Shown piece after piece: positions 1 to 6,013 of a DNA stretch of 7,975 nucleotides; position 1 is the stretch's first letter, and each line of letters begins with the position of its first letter. The notes beneath the pieces were generated by a model. That model ran no database searches, was not told the DNA's origin, and saw nothing but the letters and a program-made list of their open reading frames with translations. Source of the stretch: Nitrospirae bacterium CG1_02_44_142 (lineage in GTDB: Bacteria; Nitrospirota; Thermodesulfovibrionia; Thermodesulfovibrionales; UBA1546); the NCBI GenBank assembly GCA_001871685.1, contig MNVK01000052.1, positions 1-7,975 on the forward strand, written 5' to 3'. Made by a program: the position numbers and the translations under genes.

Positions 1-10
1 AATCGCTGTC

Positions 11-80
11 AGGTGAATCGGTGAATCGCAAAAACTCATTTGCCTCCGCCAAAGGCGGATCACCCATTCACCCATTCACC
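11..80. repeat. Octamer repeats flanking a TCCGCC-AAA-GGCGGA palindrome
   Basis: Bases 12-28 carry GGTGAATC twice. Bases 45-59 form a perfect 6-bp stem (TCCGCC / GGCGGA) around AAA. Bases 61-80 carry the same octamer in the opposite orientation (CCCATTCA twice). The octamers on the two sides are thus inverted relative to each other, with the palindrome between them. In the amidase frame this encodes its extreme amino end. Related small dyads recur at 4884-4913. Confidence 0.75.
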
Positions 81-869
81 ATTTACATTATTTTTGCATT
101 TTTATCTTTTCCTGCCTATGTCCATGCCTTCATGCCTGACACTGAGATTGCTGTTTTTCAGAAACAAATAGCCGATAAGCCTGTCGGCGAGCGAATTGCG
201 TTTTGGGCTGAAAAGTTTGTCGGCGCTCCTTATGATACTGACCCCATTGGAGAATATGTTACCAGAAAGGCGATTGTTGCTGATGAGCGTGTGGACTGCA
301 TGTATCTGAGTTTCAGGACAGTTGAGCTTGCGTTGAGTCTTACGCCTGACAAGGCAATAGCTCTTGCTCTTGATAAAAGATTTATAACAAAGGGAAGGCT
401 TGACGTCAAGGGAAATGTAATTAATTATGAAGACAGGTTTCAATACGGAGAAGACATGCTTGACAGCGGCAGATGGGGAAAGGAGATAACAGAGCAGCTT
501 GGCAAGGGGACAGAGATAAAAGGTTCAAGGGGAATAAAAAAAGTGAAGATGATTTCAAAAAAGGAACTGCTGGCGCTGTTAAATAAAAAGGAAGGCTCAT
601 CGCCTCTGAAAAGCGGGGATTTTATATTTTTTATAAAGGCTGTTGAAAAAAGGAAGGTTGGCGAGATAGTCGGGCATATAGGAATAATAAAAGTAGAAGA
701 AAAGGGTCAAAGGGTCAAAGGGTCAAAGGGTCAAAAAGAAGATGAGGAAATTTATCTAATCCACGCCGGAGGATTCAAGAAAAAAGGCGGAGAAGTTAAG
801 AAGGTAAGATTCTATGACTACATAAACTCTATGCCGTTTATAGGTGTGAGGGTGGGCAGGTTCGATTAG
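21..869 (+). CDS. Secreted DUF1460-type NlpC/P60-like amidase (start uncertain)
   Basis: Likely a cell-wall hydrolase of the DUF1460 N-acetylmuramoyl-L-alanine amidase-like family (papain-like NlpC/P60 fold), exported and acting on peptidoglycan. Residues 19-36 form a hydrophobic signal segment ending in AYVHA, a plausible signal peptidase I site after residue 36. The nucleophile would be Cys93 in VDCMYLSF, and the histidine His219 in VGHIGII; His248 in LIHAGG is also conserved-looking. The RFQYGEDMLDSGRWGKEIT stretch (about 139-157) fits the RxHYxxDW region of the family as I recall it. Residues 1-18 are translated repeats (see 11-80), and residues 229-240 are four GGGTCAAA units. The GTG at 21 is the only standard start that keeps the signal peptide, with AGGTGA 5 bases upstream, but the frame is open to base 3, so translation may begin outside the window. 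The gene converges with the minus-strand genes. Confidence 0.7.
   Translation: MNRKNSFASAKGGSPIHPFTIYIIFAFLSFPAYVHAFMPDTEIAVFQKQIADKPVGERIAFWAEKFVGAPYDTDPIGEYVTRKAIVADERVDCMYLSFRTVELALSLTPDKAIALALDKRFITKGRLDVKGNVINYEDRFQYGEDMLDSGRWGKEITEQLGKGTEIKGSRGIKKVKMISKKELLALLNKKEGSSPLKSGDFIFFIKAVEKRKVGEIVGHIGIIKVEEKGQRVKGSKGQKEDEEIYLIHAGGFKKKGGEVKKVRFYDYINSMPFIGVRVGRFD
704..735. repeat. Four perfect GGGTCAAA tandem units
   Basis: Four identical 8-bp units (704-711, 712-719, 720-727, 728-735) lie inside the amidase gene and encode a basic linker between the GHIGII strand and the IHAGG strand. Eight is not a multiple of three, so gain or loss of one unit would shift the frame about 130 bases before the stop. 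Confidence 0.9.
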
Positions 870-1069
870 CCAGAATGATGCAGACATTGCTCAAAAATTT
901 CTTTAACTCGATGCTTTTATTAAAATATCTTCATTTGTTATATTCACTGAAATATTCCAAAAACCATCAGAGAGATGTATGCTAAGGTATCGAAAAATAA
1001 ATTTTTTCGCAACATCTGCATCATTTAAATGCATTTTTGGGGGTAAGGCTGGCTCTTTAATTATCGCCT
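870..1069. other. Convergent intergenic region
   Basis: This 200-base A+T-rich gap separates the plus-strand amidase from the minus-strand bS22-like gene. I see no gene in it. It is almost filled by the long inverted repeat at 873-1030. A weak plus-strand stem (TGCAT at 1017-1021 with ATGCA at 1029-1033) is followed by TTTTT and might help terminate the amidase transcript. Confidence 0.6.
873..1030. repeat. Long imperfect inverted repeat, MITE- or hairpin-like
   Basis: The left arm (about 873-914) matches the reverse complement of the right arm (about 986-1030). The aligned blocks are AATGATGCAGA, then TTGC, then AAAAATTT, then CGAT, separated by short mismatches and one gap. The pairing is about 40 bp with a centre of about 70 bp. 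No transposase and no clear target-site duplication is visible. It could be a decayed non-autonomous element or a bidirectional terminator structure between convergent genes. Confidence 0.55.
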
Positions 1070-1168
1070 CTATTTATTAGCTCTTCTCTGATGTTTTGTC
1101 TTCTTGAGAAGTTTTTTATGTTTATGTTTGCTCATCTTCTTTTTGCGCCACTTTACAACATTGCCCAC
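1070..1168 (-). CDS. AURKAIP1/COX24-domain small basic protein (bS22/mS38-like)
   Basis: A 32-residue, very basic protein beginning MGNVVKWRKKKMSKHKHKK and ending HQRRANK. The KxxKxSKHKxxKLxKKTxxxRR pattern is that of the AURKAIP1/COX24 C-terminal domain. This domain is known from mitochondrial small-subunit protein mS38 and from tiny bacterial ribosome-associated proteins such as mycobacterial bS22, so a role at the small ribosomal subunit is inferred. The GTG start at 1168 is preceded by a near-perfect Shine-Dalgarno AAGGAGGTGAT (1174-1184), which argues strongly for translation despite the size. It lies 108 bases downstream of the activase stop on the same strand, with a palindromic element between them. 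I see no convincing promoter of its own, so read-through or transcript processing is possible. Confidence 0.8.
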   Translation of the reverse strand: MGNVVKWRKKKMSKHKHKKLLKKTKHQRRANK

Positions 1169-1195
1169 TAAATCACCTCCTTCTTATTCAAGATG

Positions 1196-1295
1196 CACGA
1201 TACAAGATACAGGATACACGATGACCCCCCTTTGCTTCCCCCCTTGCTAAGGGGGGATTGAGGGGGGTATCTTGCATCATGAATCCTGCATCCTG
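1196..1295. repeat. Composite repeat: heptamers, C/G palindrome, heptamers
   Basis: Three GATACAN heptamers (1199-1219) are followed by a palindrome (1225-1267), whose inner stem is CCCCCCTT (1238-1245) / AAGGGGGG (1249-1256) with an outer C6/G6 pair. Heptamers CTTGCAT, CATGAAT and CCTGCAT follow (1271-1291). The block supplies the activase stop codon and separates the activase from the bS22-like gene. The palindrome could act as a transcript-stabilising or attenuating hairpin. Confidence 0.85.
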
Positions 1296-4200
1296 TTTTT
1301 GTATTCTCTCGCCTGATGCATAAAGGCCTCAAGCTGTATCTCTGTTGTTGGAGATTCCGAGCCATCATACGGAATGCTTATAAAAGGAATTCCGTGCTTT
1401 CTGTTTAGCCCCTGCATCAGCGCAGTTACTATGGCGCCGGGCATGCATCCAAACGGCATTGCATTCACGATGCCCGAGGCGCCTCTTTCTATCAGGTCCA
1501 CTGCCTTGCCTATGCTCAGAATAGCCTCTCCTTCAAAAGAACTGTGCAGATATGGAGCTGCTTTTTTTATTATCTCCTTTGTTTCCGGTTCTTTCAGGGT
1601 CTTAAGGAAACCTGAAAAATATCCTGCATATTTATGCTCTATCCTTTTTTGAAAGAAGGTCTTTAAAAGAGTATTCATAATATCAGACCATTCTTTTTTT
1701 AGCAAGGCTTTTTGAGAGGCCGTGTGGTTCACATAATATATCCATTCCTCAACAGGCGCAAGCCAGGCCTCGCCGCCGAGAGCCTCTATCTTCCTTACAA
1801 GAGCTTCATTTGAGAACTTGCTGCTCCTTACAAATATCTCGCCTATGACGCCTATCATAGGCTTCCTGTCTTTTTGTCCCGGGGCTGCTCGGGACAGGTT
1901 TTGAAAATCCCTGCGCATACCTTTGAGAAGAACTTCAACTTTTCCATTGGTTCCTTTCAGCGAGGAATATATCTTTCCGAGATAGTCCCTGTAAATGAAG
2001 TCTGCGCCGCCGTTTTCTTTTTCATAGGGCCTGGTCTCATGCAGGCATTTTGTCAGCAGCTCAATGGCAATTATCCCCTGCCAGGTCCTGAGAGCGAAAT
2101 CCTTGCCGACTATGCCGAGGTCTCTGTAAAATTCTACATCCTGATTTGGCGAGAATATCGGCACATTATAATAGCCGAGGTCATCAAGCGCCATCCTGTG
2201 AAATACATTATACTGTCCGAACCTGCACGGCCCTGAACCTGAAGGCATGAAGAAGGCAGACTCAGCAGGTTTGAAATCCGGAGAAAAAACTTTCTTGAGC
2301 ATATCGCTTGTTGTTACAGCGCATGGATAACATTCCCTTCCGGAAACATATTTTCTTCCGATGGCAATAGTCTCCTTGTCTGATTCCGGCAGCACCTCTG
2401 CGGGCACGCCTGAGCGTTCAAATGAAGCGGCAAGGGCATAAGCATGGTCAGACATCATGGGAATGTAAACAGTGCGCTTCTTGAGCGGTGAATGGGTGAA
2501 TGGGTAAATAGGTGAAGGAGTAGGGGGGTGAATGGGTGAGCGATTCACCGATTCACCGATTGACCTATTCACCGATTGTATGCTGTCAAGAAATGCCTCG
2601 CACCTTGTTATTGCTCCCGCATCAGCGCTGTGAGCGTCTATCTCAACGTGAAGGAAGGGTTTGCCCTGCAGTTCCTTTTTAAAATATTTCAGTATGAACG
2701 AATCAGGCCCGCATGAAAAGTTTCCGATATAAATAGGGTAAAGATTAGGGTTTTCTCTTATCACCTTTGCCGCCTTCAGTATCCTCTGTCCCGCCGTCCA
2801 GTACATATTCGGCCATTCAGAATCTATGGCCTGCTCATTTAGCGGAAGGAAGTCCATCGGGACAGCCGCAACATTCAGGCCTGCGAGTTTTTTCGGTATT
2901 TCAAGGTTCATCCCGCTGTCAAAAGAATTATAGGCGCGGCCGACGATAACAATAACGGGTGAATGGGTGAATGGGTTGATGGGTGAATCGGAAGATTGGT
3001 GAATGCTTCCCAATATCTCTTTTCCCTTATCCCTTATTGCTCTCTGAAATTTATCCTGCGCTTCTTCTGCAAGAGGCAGCGCCTTTTTAATCCGCGGCCT
3101 TTTTATTCCGAAAGGTTTAAATGCCTTTGAAAGTTCTTTCAGCATGAAGGCCCTGCCCCGATTCATATTCACCACTGGAGAGATTATATCCGCATCAGGA
3201 AATGCAACACGCGCAGAATAAGGTATGGTCTGAGTATAAGGGCAGGCAAATCCATTTTCCAGCGCTTCCTCCGCCGAATTTAGATTTATGAAGCTGGGGA
3301 TTAATACGCTGTCAGCTCCTTCATTTAACAGGTATTTTATGTGTCCGAATGCAGCCTTCGTAGGAAAGCACGTCTCTGAAAGTATGGATTCAAGTCCGAG
3401 GCTTACTATCTGCCTGTTGGTTTTTGGCGACGCCAGGACGTCAAACCCAAGTTCCCACAGCAGAGTCGTCCAGAAGGGCAGATATTCATGGAAATAGAAG
3501 ATGTAGGGGATGCCGATTTTAGTTTTAACTGGTGAATGGGTAAATGGGTGAATAGGTGAATCGGTGAATGGGTGAATGGGTGATGCGTTCACCCCCTCTG
3601 TAATCCCCCCCTTACCAAGGGGGGGATGGGGGGGTAATGACTCGTTACGCTGAACGCTGAGCGCTGAACGCTTTTCGTGTTCCTTCCATAACATCTCATC
3701 CCTGAATTCAAAGAGGCCGGATATTTCTGAGGATGTTTTATTTTTCTTTACATCATATTTTTCACACCTGCCGCCATAAAACAGATACCCCTCTTCGCCT
3801 TCAATCTTTATCCTGTTTATTTCGCAGACATTCGGACAGCCCTTACATTCAAAAGATGAAACCGAATAGGGGCGCTTTGACAGTTCAAAACCCTTAAAAG
3901 AAGTTCGGCGCTTTGGGCTCACCCCCTCTAATCCCCCCCTTAGCAAGGGGGGGACAGGGGGGGTATCTGTATTCTGTATTCTGTATTCTGGCTGCTGCTC
4001 TTTCATATAGTCCCGTGCAATCAGCGCCATGCCGATTGCGCCTGTAACATCATGATTCGGAGGGACTGTAATTTTCTTGTTTAGGTATTTCTCAAATGCG
4101 GCCACAACGGATTTGTTAAACGCCACTCCTCCCTGAAAGAATATGTTTTCGCCGATTGGCTTGCCTGAAACGACCCTGTTTATGTAATTCTGAACGATTG

Positions 4201-5926
4201 AATACGCCAGGCCTGCGAGCAGGTTGTTTTTGTCTGCGCCTCTCTGCAGGTTTGACATGAGAGAATTCTCCATAAAAACAGTGCATCTTTCGCCGAGGCG
4301 GCAGGGATTTTCCGAAGAAAAGGCCAGCGCTGCGAATTCTTCTTTTATGGATATATTGAGCTTCTCAGCCTGTTCTTCCAGAAACGAGCCTGTGCCGGCT
4401 GCGCAGGCCTTATTCATCTCAAAATCAACTATGACGCCGTCCCTGAGAGATATATATTTTGAGTCCTGCCCTCCTATCTCAAATATTGTATCAACGCTTT
4501 TGTCAATAAACGCAGCGGCTGTCGCCTGAGCAGTAATCTCGTTTTTTACAATATCAGCGCCGACATAATCGGCAATCATATACCTCCCTGACCCTGTTGT
4601 GCCTACGCCCATTATCTCAACCCTGTCTCCAACCTCTTCTCCTATCTCTTTTAGCCCCTGTTTAACCGCCTCTATCGGCTGTCCGGCAGTCATAAGATAA
4701 CGCTTTGAGAGGAGGCTGCCGTTTTCATCTGTAACAGCCAGATTTGTGCTTATGGAGCCGATGTCAATGCCGAGATAGGCAGGGATGCGTGAATGCGTGA
4801 CATGTGATGCGTCCACCCCCTCCGTAATCCCCCCCTTACCAAGGGGGGGCTGGGGGGGTAATGACTCACAACTTTTCACTCTTTTCGCCACAGGCGAACC
4901 CGCCAGAGGTGGGAACGCTTCACTGTCTTTCAGATGTCTTTCAAGAAACCCATCATCTTTTAATATCAAAGGCGCATATCCAGCCTCTAAAGACTTCTCG
5001 GATTTTATGAAGTCATCAAGCCTCTTAATATCAAATAAGTTTATCCGGTTGTCATCCAGGTCTTTTAAGGCAGCGCCTAATGCGCCTGTCAGGTTAAAAT
5101 CAGGAGGGACAAAAAGCTCATCAAGTTCAAATACCTCTTTAAACGCCCGTATCATACCTTTATTGGCTGCAACGCCGCCCTGAAAAGAGATGGGCCTTTC
5201 AATTTTCCTGCCGCGCAAAACAGAGCCTTTAAAATTTCTTGCAACGGCAAAGCATAGACCTGCAACAATGTCTTCCATCGGAGTTGCGATTTGCTGGAGA
5301 TGTATCATGTCTGATTTTGCAAACACGCTGCACCTTCCGGCAATTGTCGGCGGTTTCTTTGACTTGAGGCTGAGTTCGCTGAATTCTTCAATAGTGAGCC
5401 TGAGTCTTTCGGCTTGCTGGTCAAGGAATGAGCCTGTTCCCGCGGCGCATACCGAATTCATGGAGAATTCTTTTACGCCGTTTTCTCCGAGCATAATGAG
5501 CTTTGAGTCTTCGCCGCCGAGTTCTATAATGGTCCTGACATGAGGGGAAAGTTTACGGGTTGCATAAGCCTGTGCGACAAGTTCGTTGACAGGCTCAATG
5601 CCAAGGACAGAGGCTATAAGCCTGCCGGCAGAGCCGGTGATGGAGAGGGAAAAAACCGGTGAATGGGTGAATGGGTGAATGGGCGATGAGTCCACCCCCC
5701 CTTCGCCCCCCCCTGGTAATGGGTGAATGGGCGATGAGTCCACCCCCCCTGTAATCCCCCCCTTGGCAAGGGGGGGATGGGGGGGTACGCTTTTTAACAT
5801 TTCATACGCAACCTTTAATGGATGCCCTTTGTGTCTTACATATTTGCTGCTGAGCTTGGTTCCTTTTTCATCAAGCACAACATATTTCACACTCACAGAG
5901 CCTGCATCAAGACCAATGAATCTCAT
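1277..5926 (-). CDS. Fused acyl-CoA dehydratase activase (BadF/BcrA/HgdC-type, DUF2229)
   Basis: A 1549-residue protein of the fused CoA-substrate-specific enzyme activase family. Two ASKHA-fold BadF/BadG/BcrA/BcrD ATPase domains lie at about 3-335 and 382-645, opening with IGLDAGSVSVKYVVLD and LGIDIGSISTNLAVTD. Each keeps the cysteine pair that in HgdC holds a [4Fe-4S] cluster between monomers: Cys160 (CAAGTGSF) and Cys199 (GRCSVF), then Cys508 and Cys548. A Cys694-x2-Cys697-x3-Cys701 motif with Cys721 may bind a further cluster or zinc. DUF2229 and HgdB-like segments follow (about 803-973, 991-1115 and 1148 onward). Members are thought to drive ATP-dependent low-potential electron transfer; the substrate is unknown. 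The ATG at 5926 is chosen because GGGGA lies 7 bases upstream and the P-loop-like motif starts at once; a GTG at 5986 lacks a ribosome site. Six repeat blocks interrupt the frame without breaking it. An HgdA/B-type partner is not in the window. Confidence 0.88.
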   Translation of the reverse strand: MRFIGLDAGSVSVKYVVLDEKGTKLSSKYVRHKGHPLKVAYEMLKSVPPHPPLAKGGITGGVDSSPIHPLPGGGEGGVDSSPIHPFTHSPVFSLSITGSAGRLIASVLGIEPVNELVAQAYATRKLSPHVRTIIELGGEDSKLIMLGENGVKEFSMNSVCAAGTGSFLDQQAERLRLTIEEFSELSLKSKKPPTIAGRCSVFAKSDMIHLQQIATPMEDIVAGLCFAVARNFKGSVLRGRKIERPISFQGGVAANKGMIRAFKEVFELDELFVPPDFNLTGALGAALKDLDDNRINLFDIKRLDDFIKSEKSLEAGYAPLILKDDGFLERHLKDSEAFPPLAGSPVAKRVKSCESLPPQPPLGKGGITEGVDASHVTHSRIPAYLGIDIGSISTNLAVTDENGSLLSKRYLMTAGQPIEAVKQGLKEIGEEVGDRVEIMGVGTTGSGRYMIADYVGADIVKNEITAQATAAAFIDKSVDTIFEIGGQDSKYISLRDGVIVDFEMNKACAAGTGSFLEEQAEKLNISIKEEFAALAFSSENPCRLGERCTVFMENSLMSNLQRGADKNNLLAGLAYSIVQNYINRVVSGKPIGENIFFQGGVAFNKSVVAAFEKYLNKKITVPPNHDVTGAIGMALIARDYMKEQQPEYRIQNTDTPPVPPLLRGGLEGVSPKRRTSFKGFELSKRPYSVSSFECKGCPNVCEINRIKIEGEEGYLFYGGRCEKYDVKKNKTSSEISGLFEFRDEMLWKEHEKRSALSVQRNESLPPHPPLGKGGITEGVNASPIHPFTDSPIHPFTHSPVKTKIGIPYIFYFHEYLPFWTTLLWELGFDVLASPKTNRQIVSLGLESILSETCFPTKAAFGHIKYLLNEGADSVLIPSFINLNSAEEALENGFACPYTQTIPYSARVAFPDADIISPVVNMNRGRAFMLKELSKAFKPFGIKRPRIKKALPLAEEAQDKFQRAIRDKGKEILGSIHQSSDSPINPFTHSPVIVIVGRAYNSFDSGMNLEIPKKLAGLNVAAVPMDFLPLNEQAIDSEWPNMYWTAGQRILKAAKVIRENPNLYPIYIGNFSCGPDSFILKYFKKELQGKPFLHVEIDAHSADAGAITRCEAFLDSIQSVNRSIGESVNRSPIHPPTPSPIYPFTHSPLKKRTVYIPMMSDHAYALAASFERSGVPAEVLPESDKETIAIGRKYVSGRECYPCAVTTSDMLKKVFSPDFKPAESAFFMPSGSGPCRFGQYNVFHRMALDDLGYYNVPIFSPNQDVEFYRDLGIVGKDFALRTWQGIIAIELLTKCLHETRPYEKENGGADFIYRDYLGKIYSSLKGTNGKVEVLLKGMRRDFQNLSRAAPGQKDRKPMIGVIGEIFVRSSKFSNEALVRKIEALGGEAWLAPVEEWIYYVNHTASQKALLKKEWSDIMNTLLKTFFQKRIEHKYAGYFSGFLKTLKEPETKEIIKKAAPYLHSSFEGEAILSIGKAVDLIERGASGIVNAMPFGCMPGAIVTALMQGLNRKHGIPFISIPYDGSESPTTEIQLEAFMHQAREYKNRMQDS
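2487..2578. repeat. Octamer array with internal strand switch, inside activase
   Basis: Left half: GGTGAATG-type units (2487-2518 and 2527-2540). Right half: ATTCACCG-type units, the same word inverted (2543-2574). Together they can fold as a hairpin. In the activase frame the block encodes about residues 1117-1147, between SADAGAITRCEAFLDSI and KKRTVYIPMMSDHA. Confidence 0.85.
2958..3005. repeat. Six tandem octamers (48 bp) inside activase
   Basis: Six consecutive 8-bp units, four close to GGTGAATG/C and two diverged (GGTTGATG, GGAAGATT). The total of 48 bp is exactly 16 codons, so the frame is preserved. It encodes residues near 974-990, upstream of the strand IVIVGRAYNSF. Confidence 0.85.
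3531..3672. repeat. Composite repeat: octamers, palindrome, heptamers, inside activase
   Basis: Six GGTGAATN-type octamers (3531-3578, two units diverged) are followed by a palindrome (3592-3634) with a perfect 9-bp stem CCCCCCCTT (3605-3613) / AAGGGGGGG (3617-3625). ACGCTGA-type heptamers follow (3647-3672). On the minus strand it reads as residues of about 752-800, including PPHPPLGKGGITEGV and PIHPFTDSPIHPFTHSP, between the Cys motif and DUF2229. Confidence 0.9.
3922..3990. repeat. C/G palindrome plus TATTCTG heptamers inside activase
   Basis: The palindrome (3922-3963) has a 9-bp stem with loop AGC. Three perfect TATTCTG units follow (3970-3976, 3977-3983, 3984-3990). It encodes about residues 646-669 (RIQNTDTPPVPPLLRGGLEG), just after the second ATPase domain and before the Cys-x2-Cys motif. 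Confidence 0.9.
4785..4913. repeat. Composite repeat: degenerate octamers, palindrome, two small dyads
   Basis: Degenerate GCGTGAAT-type octamers (about 4785-4809) lead into a palindrome (4815-4857). Two small dyads follow: TTCGCC-ACA-GGCGAA (4884-4898) and CCCGCC-AGA-GGTGGG (4899-4913, one G-T mismatch). The block encodes about residues 339-381, the linker between the two ATPase domains. Bases 4805-4867 nearly duplicate 3581-3643. Confidence 0.88.
5658..5786. repeat. Octamers, partial and full palindromes, 33-bp duplication
   Basis: Three GGTGAATG units (5658-5681) lead to a truncated palindrome half (5695-5714), then a second copy of the octamer/spacer unit and a full palindrome (5743-5786). 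A 33-base stretch is repeated perfectly at 5670-5702 and 5718-5750, an offset of 48 bases or 16 codons, giving GGVDSSPIHP twice in the protein. The block encodes about residues 48-90, inside the first ATPase domain. Confidence 0.9.
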
Positions 5927-5942
5927 CTGAAAATCCCCGCCT

Positions 5943-5971
5943 TTGACATAAAAGGTTTTATGTGTAATAAT
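5943..5971 (+). promoter_or_regulatory. Sigma-70-type promoter for the Uma2 gene
   Basis: TTGACA (5943-5948), a 17-base spacer, and AATAAT (5966-5971) match the -35/-10 consensus at 11 of 12 positions. Transcription would start near 5978, 36 bases before the Uma2 start codon, which has GGAGGTG at 6002-6008. Confidence 0.65.
5947..5962. promoter_or_regulatory. Candidate operator dyad CATAAAA-GG-TTTTATG
   Basis: Perfect 7-bp arms around GG, lying in the spacer of the plus-strand promoter and in the probable leader of the activase. A repressor here would block Uma2 transcription and could affect both divergent genes. The regulator is unknown, and an A+T-rich dyad can arise by chance. Confidence 0.35.
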
Positions 5972-5996
5972 TTTAGCATAATTCACTAATTTTGAA
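5970..5996 (-). promoter_or_regulatory. Weak candidate promoter for the activase
   Basis: Reading the minus strand, TTCAAA (5996-5991) and TAAAAT (5975-5970) are separated by 15 bases, shorter than ideal. It overlaps the -10 of the divergent promoter. A start near 5963 would leave about 37 bases of leader before the ATG at 5926. Confidence 0.3.
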
Positions 5997-6013
5997 GAAA
6001 CGGAGGTGTTGAT

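Noticed and set aside
102..443. Minus-strand open frame opposite the amidase
   Set aside because: There is no family resemblance and no ribosome site; the opposite strand encodes clear DUF1460 motifs.
1225..1267. Palindrome considered as the intrinsic terminator of the activase
   Set aside because: The hairpin is strong but is not followed by a T-run on the minus strand, and the bS22-like gene downstream lacks a clear promoter, so termination there is doubtful.
2487..3584. Octamer arrays considered as a CRISPR array
   Set aside because: Units are 8 bp and directly adjacent with no unique spacers, and no cas genes are present.
3605..3634. G7/C7 runs considered as G-quadruplex signals
   Set aside because: Runs of seven G could form one, but the perfect inverted stem makes a hairpin the simpler reading; sequence alone cannot decide.
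4785..5183. Plus-strand open frame of 132 codons inside the activase
   Set aside because: It is antisense to conserved activase sequence; it is open partly because the palindrome lacks stops on either strand.
5927..5986. GTG at 5986 as an alternative activase start (20 extra residues)
   Set aside because: No Shine-Dalgarno precedes it, the extra residues match no family feature, and the region holds divergent promoter elements.
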